Positions 52,752-64,000 of a stretch of 64,000 nt of DNA are shown here, piece after piece. The notes beneath the pieces are model-generated. The model saw nothing but the letters and a program-made list of their open reading frames with translations. It did no database searches and was not told where the DNA came from. The first letter of the stretch is position 1. Every line of letters starts with the position of its first letter. This stretch comes from Linnemannia elongata (lineage: Eukaryota > Mortierellomycota > Mortierellomycetes > Mortierellales > Mortierellaceae), in the NCBI GenBank assembly GCA_036320915.1, contig JAXBDG010000017.1:310001-374000 (forward strand), read 5' to 3'. A program made the position numbers and the translations under genes.

Positions 52752-55342
52752 TCAAGAAGAAAAAGCGGGATGGCCACCAAGCATCTGCTGCTCAAGACCG
52801 GCCATAGTAGTCGAGAAGGCAAGATCGGCCTTTGCAGCAGAAGACACAAACGGGTCGACATTGTGTTGCTGCAAACCACCAAGAAGAGGTCCCAAACTGA
52901 ACGGACTGCTCAAGGTAGGGCTCTCGGGTGAGAGGGGAGACATGGGCGACATGGGTGACAAGGCAGGAGGCGAGGCGGTCGAGCAAGTTGAGGAAGAGAA
53001 GGAGGAGTGGTACCGGTGGTAAGGGTGGTGGGGCTCTGTTGATAGGGGCTGAATCGCGGTCAGGGATTGGTAAGGGAACAAGAATGAGTGCTGCTGTGGT
53101 TGCTGTTGTTGGACGTTGTTCTGGCGGAGCCACATCATCTTGGGGTCGTTCTCTTGGATCTGCTGCATGATCTGGCGCTGCTGGTGGATCCATCGGGGGA
53201 GGAGTAGGGTCTGCTGCTCGCCAATGTAAGAGTGATCCTGCTCATAGTACATCAGCAGGCTTTGAAGCATCTCGTATGCCTCCTCCTTGGTGGGCACCTT
53301 GCGCATCTTCCCGTCAACGCTCATTCCGAATGCTGAGGTCGAAGGAGCACAAGCCGAAAGACCGTTGGTGGTCAGCTTGGGATCGAGGGTGGTGGCAAGG
53401 GGAGAGATGGTCCCCATGGTGGTTGCAGAGCTGGGTATATGGAGAGGGGGGAGTGTGCCAAAGAGATTGGGGTAAGAGTCCAGGATCGACTGAGGCGAGT
53501 GCTGATGCTGCAACTGAGGGGCGGTGGACTGGATGCTGAGGATGCTGCTGTCGTTATAGGGAGCTGCTGTAGATCCAGAGACAGACCGCCGAGAGCGCTT
53601 CTTGGGTGAAGGGGTCTCGCCAAACTCGTTAGTAGAATGGTACTCCTCATCGACATCATCCGCAATGTCGTCGTCGTTGTGTTCCTGCTTGACCTTGATG
53701 GCTGTATCCTTGAAAGAAAGTGCTGGAGTAGAGGCAGTCGAAGGAGAAGCGGAGCCTGACTGACGGTCCATCTCGACGATCCAACGGTAACGACCAAGAC
53801 GATCAGCAGCCCACTGGACACCAAGACGCCTCTTGAAGTGACGAAGCCAGCCAAAGGAGCAGCGCATACGACTGGCACTGGGGATGGACTGGGCTAACCG
53901 CAGGGCATGTGACTGAAGCTCTGCATCGTTGAGACGACGACCCTGGCTGTCGACACTGGCAGGACTCTTGAGAAACTCGACCATGGCTCGGTCGAGCTCA
54001 ACCGAGGCTGGCTCTCGCACGCGCTTGAGCTGACCCTCCCATCTTGTTCCAACTATAGAGTAATGAAAGAAACAGAAAAGGATTAATATAAGATTGAATT
54101 GGAATGAGATCTGGGTAACGGCAGTGAACCGAAGCGAGCCGAGTCAGGGACCGAGGAGGGGGACTGAGAGAGCAGTGAAATGTAATGATCCATCCCCCCA
54201 ACCCAACTCTCCTGCTCGGGTGGGCGTAAGAGGGCGGGAACAAATAAAAGAAAACCATAAAGTGGAAAAAGGGGAGAAGCGAGGGAAAAGAAGAAAGGAC
54301 ATCCGGAAAAGGAAAGGTTTGTTTGTCATCCGTGACAATGCAGGCACTCGTCGAACCTTCATATGATCGCGGCAAGAAGGTTGAATCCAATCCCGAGGGG
54401 AGTTACTGGCTTGTACACAAACAAACAAACAATTCATCTCCACAGTGAGTAGAGTGGAGAAAGAACGAGTGCACTATGCCCATTCAATTCCTTCTTACTC
54501 TCGCTCGCATCGCATCGCATCGCATCACTCTCTGTTTGTGTTCTTTTCCTTTTTTTTTGTGCTCACAGTCAACTCTTTTTTTTTGTTTCTTTGTGCTTTG
54601 ATGGGCATTGTCGTCATCACCTGACCCCCTCCTCCCTCCGCCAATACATCCACACCAATTGAACACACAACAACAAACAAACACAATTGGTGAAAAGGGA
54701 CATACCTTCGCCAAGCGCATCCTGAGCGGTGGAAGTAGATGAGCATGATCGATCGCTTGCAACACTGCTGCTTCGATCACGCTTACCATTGCTGCTGCTG
54801 CCACTGGCATTGATACTATTACTGCTTGAGGAGGTGGCGGTTGCTTTTTTGGCCTGGCTGCTCTCGGTAGCTTTTCTGCTGGCAGCCTTTGTTGTCGTTG
54901 CTGTTGCTGTCGTTGTGGTGTTGTTCTCGGAGCCTTTAGCGTTTGTTGCTGCATCTTTGGCCTTGTTCTTGTTTTTGTTTGGGCTGGCCCGGTATTTGTT
55001 AACACGACCAGTCTCCTTATTCCTGTCAAGGCAGTCCTCGGCCGAAGCGTGTGTGTTTGTCGCAATTTGTTGTCCAGCAGCATCTGTTGTTGTTGAAGAT
55101 CCGGTCAATCCGGTGAGGCTGTTTTGAACGGTCTGGTAGAGATCCTTGTGGCCAGCCATCAAGGAAGCACGCTGCTTGTGGAGGATGGAGTAGACGGTGA
55201 CTCGGGCGATCCGGAGGCCCCATGTTGCCTGGACCCAGTCACAGACCTCGGTGGGGCGTAGCTTGTGTGTGTCGGCCTGATGGATCAATTGACGCTTCTG
55301 CTCGCGGGTCAGGGATGTGTGCTTCTCTCCAAAAACGCCCAT
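52752..55342 (-). CDS. CENP-B/pogo-type DNA-binding protein without transposase domain
   Basis: Exons 55342-54706 and 54052-52752 (653-bp intron, GTATGT..TATAG, phase 1) give 645 residues. The N-terminus (about 8-55) is a helix-turn-helix of the CENP-B/Psq kind (SLTREQKRQLIHQADTHKLR, EVCDWVQATWGLRIARVTVY). After a long Lys/Ala/Thr/Ser-rich linker, a second DNA-binding unit of the Tc5/CENP-B type follows at about 220-300 (VELDRAMVEFLKSPAS, RMRCSFGWLRHFKRRLGVQW). The remaining half is Ser/Pro/Gln-rich with a basic motif (PSPKKRSRRS) and no DDE catalytic motifs. It is probably a transcription factor or centromere-binding-type protein derived from a transposase; the target is unknown. The long intron is unusual for this window. 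Confidence 0.8.
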
Positions 55343-57583
55343 TGTGTATAGTGTGGTGTGTGAAGGTGGGAGAGAGGGAAAAGAGAGAAAGGAAGAGAAA
55401 GTGTGTCTGATGTGTGAGGGATAAATAAGAAAAACGTGGAGATGTGGAGAGGAAAGCAAGTTTTAATGCTGTGTTCTGTGAGGACAGAGAAGCAGGAGTT
55501 TGAAAGCGGAATTAAAACAAGGGTGTGGAGAGTGATACAAGTTGAGTGGAGAAGTAGAAGTAACAAGAGGAAGGAAGCAAGTTTGTACAATGATAAAAGA
55601 AGACAACGAGTGAAAGGAAGATGAAGACAATGAAGATAAAGAGTGGGGAAAGAAGAAAGTGAAAGAAAAGAAGGAAAGGGGATGTCTTTTATGTATTTTT
55701 TTTCTCATTACAGTTATCTTCGTTGTGACCCTTCGTCTCTTTTGTTTGTGTTTGTGTTTTCCCTCGATTTCAATGGAACGAGTTCTTTTCCCCCTGACTT
55801 TTCTGAGCGTTGGTTTGTTTGTTGCCCATATTGCATGTAGCTCTCTGTTGGTATGTTGTTTTCATCTCTCCTTCCTTCACACATGTCAGCCAAGGAGAAT
55901 TTTCCCAATTGCCACCGCTCTAACATCGAAATATGGTCCCTGGCCATGTACTGTACTGTAAACAAAGATGTACCTCTCTCCCATTCCCACTCTCTTCCAC
56001 TTCTGTGTGCCCAGAAAACCCTGCAACTCTCCCACTCCATCTTTCCTTCGCTGCTCTCATTTTTTCTTTGCTTTTGTGTGATGCATATCCCATTCATGTT
56101 CCTCCACGCCCACGGAGTAAAATCGAAGAGAGGAGAGGAGAAAAAAGTATGGGATGACAAGGGAATGTCGATCGAACTGCCTTCTCTTCCCTTCCCACTC
56201 ATCCAGTCATCCAGACACCCAATCATCCAGTCACCCAGTCAAACCCAACCAGCCAGCTACAGTAGAAAAAGCCAAGCTCGACGAGTGGTTTGTGTCATCA
56301 CATAAAGGTTTTCTGCCCCAAATGAACCTTAGTTTTTTTTTTTTTTATCATCCACTCAATGCTCATTGAGGTATTAAGCAATTGAATCATCCTCCATCGC
56401 ACAATACGCCCATTTCTTGAGCGGGGAACCTTCACAAGCCTTGTCAGTCAGTCATGCTTGTCACGTAGCTTTTTTTGGATGGACTCAGCCAACATCGCAT
56501 CTTGATAATTTCGATCACTGTCGCCAGCCTGACCCTTTTTCATTTCAACGATTCTCCACTTGCCTTCGTTCCTATCATATGCCTGAGATTGAAACCTGCC
56601 AAACTTCTCCACGTCCTGTCTCACCACGGGTCAACTGCTCGTCCATTTTCCGGGTGCTTTGGTGTTTCCGAGCCATTCTTTGAGTGGCATAGTTTTCAAG
56701 CACTCTGCATCAACGAGTACCACGCTTCAACTCGCTGAAAGCGTCCGCCATGCTCGGCCGCAAATCCAATTAACAATGAACGTACCCCCGTAAAATGCAA
56801 AAATGAGTACAAGGAATATCAACATGCCATGTTTCGCTTTGCTTGCTTGCTTGTACACAAGTGTTTTCCCCCACCTTTTTCATTATTTTCTTTGAGTGAG
56901 GCTTGTCTTCACCTCCTTATGCTTGTTTTGCATACGATCAAAGCCCAAAGAAACGTCAAGCAATTGTTATTTATTTTTGTTTTCCTTCCTTTTTGTTTGT
57001 GTGTATGTGTATGTGCGACGGAAAAAAGCAAAAACAACATCCGATGCACCTCGTCTACGCCCAACCCTCCCCCCTTTTCACACTCACACGCAGGACATGT
57101 TGGTGAGATTTGTTTTGATCTTGCATTTTATTTTTTGATTCGTTACACACAGCCGGCATGTTTTTTGATGTTTTTTTTTTCTCGGAAACGAGCCGAAGAA
57201 CCAACCGGCTGGTCATTGTTTGATTTTAGAGTAAGGTATGAGGGGGACAAGGAGAGCGAGCGATAAGTTGTGAGAGGAATAGATTTCTTGAACCCTGAAA
57301 ATAGACTGAGAGGGATTAGAGAGAGAGTTAGTTGGGTTAGTCTTTCTGTCAGTTAAGCAAAGGGTGATTCAACCCGTACTGCCAACTGTTAACGAAAAAA
57401 CCCAACCGTCAAGCAAAAAAAAAGCCGCCGGATTATGGTTAATGGAGAAAAATAAAATGAGAGCTCCTTTATTCTACAAACTCTGGGATCTCGTTGGTTG
57501 AAATGATGATGGTGGGGCGGGCACATGGTTTCCCACCAATTGCCGTCCTGTATTGCATGGGCGCGCGCGCCTTTCATTTTATT

Positions 57584-57621
<38 letters not shown>

Positions 57622-58743
57622 CTGTACCAGATCGTGAGTACCATGAACACTTTAGCCCATTGTGCTACAGTACCAAGAGCGAGATCTGAAGATCGTTTTA
57701 GGCCATTCGTTGGGGAGAGAGGTGAAGGGGCAGGCACGAGCATGTGTAAACGACAAGAAGGGGAGGGAGAGGGTTGACTTTTTTGGGAGACATATTGCTT
57801 AAAGTGTACTACAGTTCAACCTGACTTCTCCACACACCTGAGGTTATTGAAGATGGTGGGTTCTGTACATGTACAAGGAGAGCAACTGTATCAGGTACCC
57901 CGCTCGAATAATAGTGTAAGCAGACGAACGACGAGGGAGACGCGGGAGTTTTGAGTGGTACGGCGGGCGTACAGATTCACCGAAAGAGAGGGAGCTTAAA
58001 GAATTACCTTCCCTCATGTCAGTCTGTCATCCAGTTAGGTCATCTAAGCACCCCCAACCATCTCTTTCTTTAACCAAGTGATCTTGCTTGACCAAGCAAA
58101 ACAATGTCGTTATTTCGCCCAGACGCATCAAGGCAAACAAAGGGGAGTAAAGGGGGGCGATGTCTTTGTAGAAGTTTGGGGATAGATGAATTGCGGCTGG
58201 TATTCTTCCGCCCATCCGCGGGTTGGGGCTGAGAACTGAAATAACAAAAAAAAAAGAAGGGTGGTAGATGGTTGAACCCCCTCGTTTTCCTTCCACCAAT
58301 GGCACTCCGAACGAACAGTGCACAGATGCATATTCGGCTTTTTTTTCTGCATTGCGTCGACAGTTCACATTCAATTATGAATACTCGTGGTCAATTAGGA
58401 ACTTTTTTCTTTCTTTCTGCTCATGGACGAAAAACGAAAGAAGGGCATTTGGACATGCTAACGTTCGATCTGTGCATTCCTCCCTTCGAAATCAGTGGTA
58501 CGTGCAAGATTGAGTCGATCCTCGCAATTTCACCATAGGTAATTGGGACAAACGTTTTCATTGTGAAGGATATGATACAACTTTTTATTCAAAGTAAAGA
58601 ATGAACAAAAAGTAAAGGTGAAGAAGGAAAAAAGTAGTTCGCTGTGTCGGTGCAAAAAGGAGTAAATGCAAGTGTGAATGAAAATGGAGTGAGGACTCTG
58701 CTAGAGTACTTTTTTTTTTTGGGAGTGAATGCAACAGAGGCAA
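55343..58743. other. Large intergenic region
   Basis: No gene is supported in 3.4 kb. It holds the promoter of the CENP-B-type gene on the left and the 3' flank of the ATPase gene on the right. A (GT)n microsatellite lies at 57587-57618. Open frames (for example 55714-56226 and 56829-57266) are low-complexity and frame-inconsistent. Confidence 0.5.
57587..57618. repeat. (GT)n microsatellite
   Basis: About 16 GT units in non-coding DNA. Confidence 0.9.
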
Positions 58744-61700
58744 TTACTTGGCCATGAAGGAGTCAACGCCGGTGGCCGAACGATCCAACTTGACCTCAGC
58801 AGTCTCCTGGAGGGACAACGGCTTCATGACATTGCGCTTGATCAGCTTGTAGATCTCGGCAAAGGCGATAAAGAGAACAAGGGCGCAGGCGACAAGACCC
58901 CACTCGTAAGACAAGCTCGAGTGCTTGAAGACATTGTGGTTGACACCAGGGATGTAGATGACGGGGAAGACAAGAAGGGAGCCGACAATGATCGAAACCC
59001 AGAGCATTTTGTTGTGCTTCAAGGTCGACAGGTTGGTGTAGGTCCAGCCGCGCTCGCGAAGGGAACGGCAGTTAATAGCGTGGGCGAGGATCAAGAAGGT
59101 CAGGGTGGCGTAGGCGGTGGCACGGGCCTTGAAGACACCCTCGCAGGCAGGCGAGTAGTGGGCGTTGCACTCGGATCCAAAGTTGTTGTTGTTCATGGCG
59201 ACAACAACGATGACAAAGTTCACGAAGGAGAGGATACCCATGGCGAGACCGTAGATGAAAGTGTCCATGATGACCTCGAACGAGAAGAGACCCTGCTTAG
59301 CGGAACGTGGGGGCTCACGCATGTTGGATTCACTTGAGGGTTCGAGACCGAGACCCATGGCGGGAGGGGAGGATGTGATCATGTTCAGGAAGAGAATTTC
59401 GACAGCGCTCATGGGGAAAACGGCTTTGCCATCGTCGTCCTTGAAGACAAGGCCAATGATCAAGACGACAATCTCGGCAACGTTGGCAGACATGAGATGC
59501 TGGACAAACTTTTGGATGTTGGCAAACATGCGACGGCCCTCGGCGACGGCCTGCACGATGGTGGCAAAGTTATCGTCGGTCAAGACAATATCAGCAGCCT
59601 GCTTGGCGACATCGGATCCAGACTGACCCATGGCAATACCGACGTTGGCGGCCTTGAGCGAAGGGGAGTCGTTAACACCGTCACCAGTCATGGCGGCAAA
59701 GAGGTTGCGACGATGGAGGGCAGCAATCATCTTGACTTTGGTGTCGGGCGAGCAGCGGGCAACGACACGGGGCAACTCGGCAAGGTTATCGATCTCCTCA
59801 TCGGTCATGGCGTCGAACTGACCAGCGGTCATAACCAAGGGGCTATTGGCGGAATCGAGATCCTCGGGGATAATGGCGACCTCCTTGGCAATGGCGGCAG
59901 CAGTCGAGGGATGATCACCGGTCAACATGTGGACACGAACACCGGCCTGGTAACAACTCAGCACGGCAGGGCGAGACTCTTCACGAGGGGGATCATAGAT
60001 ACCGACGAGGCCCAAGAAGACCATGTTGGTCTCGACTTCCTCACGGACCAAACCATGGACAAGGTCAACATTGGGGGCAGCCTTAAACTTACGGTAGGCG
60101 AGGGTCAAGACACGGAGACCCTTCGAGGCAAGAGTGTTCATTTTCTCGGTAATCATGGCCTCAAACTCGGCGCGACCATCGCCACCCTTCTCAGAGGCGA
60201 TAGGCCGCTCGTTGTCGCCATCGCGCCAGTAATTGCAGCAGCCAATAACACGCTCGGTGGCTCCCTTCATAAAGATCAAGTGCTCGCTAGGACCCATAGA
60301 GGACTCGGGGGTCTTGTAGAGGACGGACATGCGCTTGACAGAGGAATCAAAGGGGAACTCGGCGATCAGGTTAAAGCCCTTGACAACCAAGTCGGGCTTG
60401 GCAAGACCGGCCTTGTAGGCGAGGACCTGGAGGGCAATCTCTGTAGGATCACCAATGGCGGTCCACTCGCCGTGGGTCTCGGGGTGCTGGGTGCGACGGA
60501 GTTCAGACATGTTGCAGAGAGAGGCGGTCTGGATCATGCGGAGGTAATGGTTAGAGCCAGTACCAGCGGGGATCTGCTCATCCTGCTCATAGTGCTTGCC
60601 ATCAGTGGACTCGCCCTGGCGGAAGATATCACCCTCGGGGACGAAACCGGTACCGGTGATGCGGTAGAAACCATCGCTTGGGAACCACATGCGGACGGCA
60701 ACCATCTTGGATTGAGTCAAGGTACCGGTCTTGTCAGAACAAATGTTTGTGACGGCACCCAAACTCTCGAGGGAGGACAGACGACGGACAATGGCCTTGA
60801 CCTCAGCCATTCGAGAAACACCAAAGGCCATGGTCAGAGTAACAACAGCAACGAGACCCTCGGGGATGATGGCGATTGAGACAGAGATAGCATAGATGGC
60901 AACTTCCTTGGAGTACTTGAAATTATGGACAGCAAAGACGATGAGGACGAGGATAAGGGCAGCAAGGAAGACAAAGTAGGCCATCTTGTCGAGGCGCTTT
61001 TGGAGAGGAGTCTTTTCGTTGCTGTCGACGTTCATGAGGGTGGTAGCAATCTTTCCGATCTGAGTCTTCATTCCAGTGTTGGTAACAATACCCTTGGCGC
61101 GACCCTTGACGACGGTGGTCGAGGCAAAGACCATATTGAGACGGTCACCGAGGGCCTCGTCGGCGCTATCGATGTGCTCCAGGTTCTTCTGGACGGGGAG
61201 GGACTCTCCAGTAAGAAGAGCCTCGTCGGTCTCGAGGTTGAAGACCTCAAAGAGCCGGCAGTCGGCACCGATGACATCGCCGTCCTCAAAGATCATGATG
61301 TCGCCAGGGACAGCCTGGTTGTTAGGGATGGTGGTGCGAGTCTCATCGCGGATGACCTGGGAAGTGGGGGAGGACATGTTGCGGAGGGCCTCCATGGTCT
61401 GCTCGGCGTTGAACTCTTGCCAGAATCCGATGGCTGCGTTCATGACAATAATGAAGAGAATAACTCCTCCCTCAGCGTAATCTCCCGTTGCAAACGCCAA
61501 TGCCTATTTTTGATATTAAACAAAATGATTGGTCAGGTTCAGGTCAGACGCCACCAAGACAAATATACCCATAACTGCTCTGTTCCAGAGATTGCTTGTT
61601 GGGGGGGGGGGAAATAAAAGAGATAACTTACGGTGGCGATCAAGAGAATGAAGACGAGGGCATTGGCGACCTGGCGCCAGAGAACCTTGTACCATTTGAC

Positions 61701-61868
61701 TCCACCTTCGCCCTGGAGCTCGTTAGCACCATACTTCTTGAGACGGGCTGTAGCCTCGGAGGAGGAGAGACCCTCTGCGATACTGGTGCTGTAGTGTTGT
61801 GCGGTCTGCTCGACCGAGAAGGTGTGGAAAGGAGTCTCAGGCTCGATATCAACGACTTTTTTACCCAT
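58744..61868 (-). CDS. P-type ATPase, type IID (ENA-like Na+/K+ efflux pump)
   Basis: Exons 61868-61632 and 61503-58744 (128-bp intron, phase 0) give 998 residues. P-type landmarks are TGES (177-180, actuator), the PEGL turn of M4 (about 293), DKTGTLT with the phosphorylated Asp336, KGATERVIGCC (nucleotide-binding) and TGDGVNDSPSLK (hinge). An N-terminal cation-ATPase domain (EQTAQHYSTSIAEGLSSSEA) and six C-terminal membrane helices complete the pump. The EGGVILFIIVMNAAIGFWQE and ICSDKTGTLTQ contexts fit fungal ENA pumps, which export Na+ (and K+) at the plasma membrane for salt and alkaline tolerance. Type IIA Ca2+ pumps would carry a different M4 and M5-M6 set. The gene appears intact and single-copy here. 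Confidence 0.9.
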
Positions 61869-63432
61869 ATTCTTATGTGTGTAAGTAAAGGGAAAGTGGT
61901 AGAGAGTGAAGGAGTGAAGGAAGAGGATGTGATCTGTGAGAAAAAAAAATTGGAAAAAAAAAGAGTGTATATGACAACTGCTTTTTTTTTAACGTTGGGT
62001 GGAAAGAAGAGAGGACTGTTGGTGGTAGGACAAGGGAACAAAAAGGAAAGAGAAGAATAAAAAAAAGAAAGAAAGTGGAGGGAAGTGACGATGGAGGCAG
62101 GGTATTTAAGAAGATCGAAGAAGCTGGTTCCTGAGAACACGTTCCACTGGGGCCTTTGGTGGTAGGAAAAGGCAAAAGAAAAACATTGGGATCCAGGAAC
62201 ATTGTTGTTGATGTTGTTCGAGAGAAGGTTTTCCTCTTGGATGTTTGGAATGGAACTTGGAAAGAAAGCTTTGTTTCCCAAGTTCAGCGAACGGTCTTAT
62301 TTCATCATCATAGTCGTTGACTATAGTAGTGCTGAGGGGAGATTTGACTGGAGGGAGAGAAAGGCGACGAGACAGACGGAGAGACGGTCGGGCAGTTAGA
62401 CAGACACATCACGTCAGAAGGAGGGGAAGAGAAGCCCCAGAAAAGGAACCAGCGAATGAAAGTTCAGAAGACCGAAGGGGGGCGAAACATTTTGGAATCA
62501 AAGGAAAGACCCTCTCTTTTTAAACAGAAAAATATAACGATCTACGGAGTGGTTCGATCCCCGCTGCGAATTAGTATGAAAGGTGACAGCTAGACTCTTG
62601 CTAACAGTTGTGTCTTGGTTGTCTTGATTTCCAAACTGGTTTCATTGTCTCACAAGAAAAAAATAAAGACCGAGGGTCTATCAGCCTTCTAGATTTCTCA
62701 GGTGGACATCATCGGCGGCGATACTCTATCATTCATTCTCATACTGCGATCGAAGAGGATGAGGCCCCAGTTAATTGCTGCCCAGGGGTCAAGAAATACT
62801 GGAATCGCAAAAGGACAGGGCAAAAGGATTGAATAATCCCATGGGAACATTCTCGTACGTTGTTATTGACGCTCAGTTGAACTGGAGAATGGATTAGATC
62901 TTCCCATAATCACACAGAACACAAACAAGGTTGAAACCGAGGGAACTTCTTCTTCAATTCTCTGTTTCCTGGACTCGTTTGTCCAATTCTCCCTCCCATT
63001 GATACCTCAAGAGATGGCGGTGTGGGACATCAAAGCACTCAATCGTAACGCAGGTAACCGATTCATCTCCACAGTTGGCAAAGCACACGATGCAAAAAAA
63101 AAACGAGGTCGTTGGAGATTTATGTCTGCAACGACCAATTGGCCGTTTTTCAGGGTAAAATTGTCATGTGCAGATATATCTGGCCCACGTTCTCAGGCCC
63201 TGATGTCATTGCGAGCAGGCGGAGGCGATAAAAGATGATCCGATCCCTCTTTCTCAAGGTTTCCTTCAAAACGGCTGGTTTACTATCGTTATGATTATAT
63301 ATTTTTTTTTATTGTAAAGTTCACGGGAAGGGAAGGGAAGCAAAGTTAGCGTGAACGTTGTGCTACAATGAATTGGCGAGAAATTATATGCAAGGGTGTA
63401 TGGGTTTATTTGATATTCAAATGCTATGTAAT
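61869..63432. other. Intergenic region
   Basis: The promoter and CT-rich leader (GA-rich on this strand) of the ATPase gene, then about 1 kb without a supported gene. GGTTCGATCCC near 62555 resembles a pol III B box, but no cloverleaf forms around it. Confidence 0.5.
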
Positions 63433-64000
63433 TCAAGTGGCAGATGCAGTTTCCTTTTCTGGGGCTGCTTCTGACGTCGTTGTCTCCTCTTTCTTTTCAT
63501 CATCATCCTTCTTCACATCATCTGCCTCTGGTACCTCCTCCTCGTTGCTTTCGCTCTTTTGTGCTGCCTCGAAGATGCTCTGGATGTTGTACTTTTTCAA
63601 CTTTTCGTAATCCCTGACCACTCCCATGAAACAAATGCTCTACATGATGGCAATACACAAGTATGGGACCGAGTTAGCATACCATACCACAACATAATAA
63701 AAAGTAACCCAACACTGTATAAGGCACTGAAAACAATACCTTGATGACCTCGGCAAGGATGATATATTCGGGATCGTCCATCGAGACCGTGTGGTTCTGG
63801 CCTTGACCAGCCATACCAGCCAGCTTCTTCAAGAGTGCGTCGCGCTCGACCTTGTCGTTGTGTCGGATCTTGGGAATGATCTTGAACTATTATGAATGTG
63901 AATCAACGAAAAGAAAAAAGTGTTGGGGTCCTGTTCTTTCGGAGCAACCTGGATTTCGGTCGTGTGAAAAAAAAAAAATACGCCCGACCGAATCTTATCG
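63433..64000 (-). CDS. TAN1: TAN1/THUMPD1-like tRNA acetylation factor, 3' end only
   Basis: Three exons are visible: 64000-63982 (cut by the window edge), 63886-63740 and 63639-63433. The protein ends with a THUMP-type region, PKIRHNDKVERDALLKKLAG, then DDPEYIILAEVIKSICFMGV and VRDYEKLKKYNIQSI. This follows the pattern of human THUMPD1 and yeast Tan1. An acidic and basic low-complexity tail (KKDDDEKKEETTTSEAAPEK) closes the protein. Tan1 binds tRNA-Ser and tRNA-Leu and recruits the Kre33/NAT10 acetyltransferase to form N4-acetylcytidine at position 12. The N-terminal part lies beyond the right edge. Confidence 0.8.

Noticed and set aside
59497..60879. 460-codon open frame on the plus strand
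   Set aside because: It is the complement of the P-type ATPase gene, a shadow caused by biased codon use.
62535..62600. GGTTCGATCCC looking like a pol III B box
   Set aside because: No acceptor, D or anticodon stems can be formed around it.

Overview
This 64 kb window comes from a filamentous fungus, most likely an early-diverging one of the Mortierella kind. That placement is an inference. It rests on many short introns of about 70-140 bp with GT..AG ends, families of F-box/leucine-rich-repeat genes, type IID Na+/K+ P-type ATPase and PL14/GH95 genes, and repeated transposon remnants. There are no bacterial operons. All gene models below were built by joining open frames at GT..AG sites and checking that the reading phase closes at every junction.

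Layout. 0.4-6 kb: a secreted GH95 glycosidase (3 exons) and an orphan predicted surface protein with a C-terminal membrane anchor. 6.5-11.4 kb: decayed copies of two repetitive gene families and a pyrimidine-rich dispersed repeat. 11.7-20.8 kb: a tRNA-Val gene followed by a stack of nested transposons. A poly(A)-tailed tRNA-derived SINE was split by a Crypton (tyrosine-recombinase transposon with an intact 7-exon gene), and the Crypton was itself entered by an intact pogo-type DNA transposon with 108-bp inverted repeats and a TA duplication. 22.5-31.6 kb: an F-box/LRR gene, a secreted PL14 polysaccharide lyase and a second F-box gene.

31.7-49.1 kb: four F-box-like LRR genes with 28-residue ribonuclease-inhibitor-type repeats. 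Two are tandem copies with a period of about 3 kb and two are inverted. Between the two inverted copies lies an 8-exon gene on the minus strand for a predicted 1742-residue protein whose C-terminal third is a Fanzor (eukaryotic TnpB-like) RNA-guided nuclease with an apparently complete RuvC triad and zinc ribbon. This is the most interesting locus in the window. 49.7-51.1 kb: a second LINE/SINE cluster with a clean 16-bp target duplication, next to a tRNA-Gly gene. 52.7-55.3 kb: a CENP-B/pogo-type DNA-binding protein without a transposase domain. 58.7-61.9 kb: an ENA-type P-type ATPase. 63.4-64 kb: the 3' end of a TAN1/THUMPD1 tRNA-acetylation factor, cut by the window edge.

The genes do not form a pathway. 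The window is a mix of housekeeping or secreted-enzyme genes and a fast-evolving compartment (LRR family, Fanzor, Crypton, pogo, SINE and LINE). Both retroelement clusters sit within about 100-200 bp of the 5' side of a tRNA gene.
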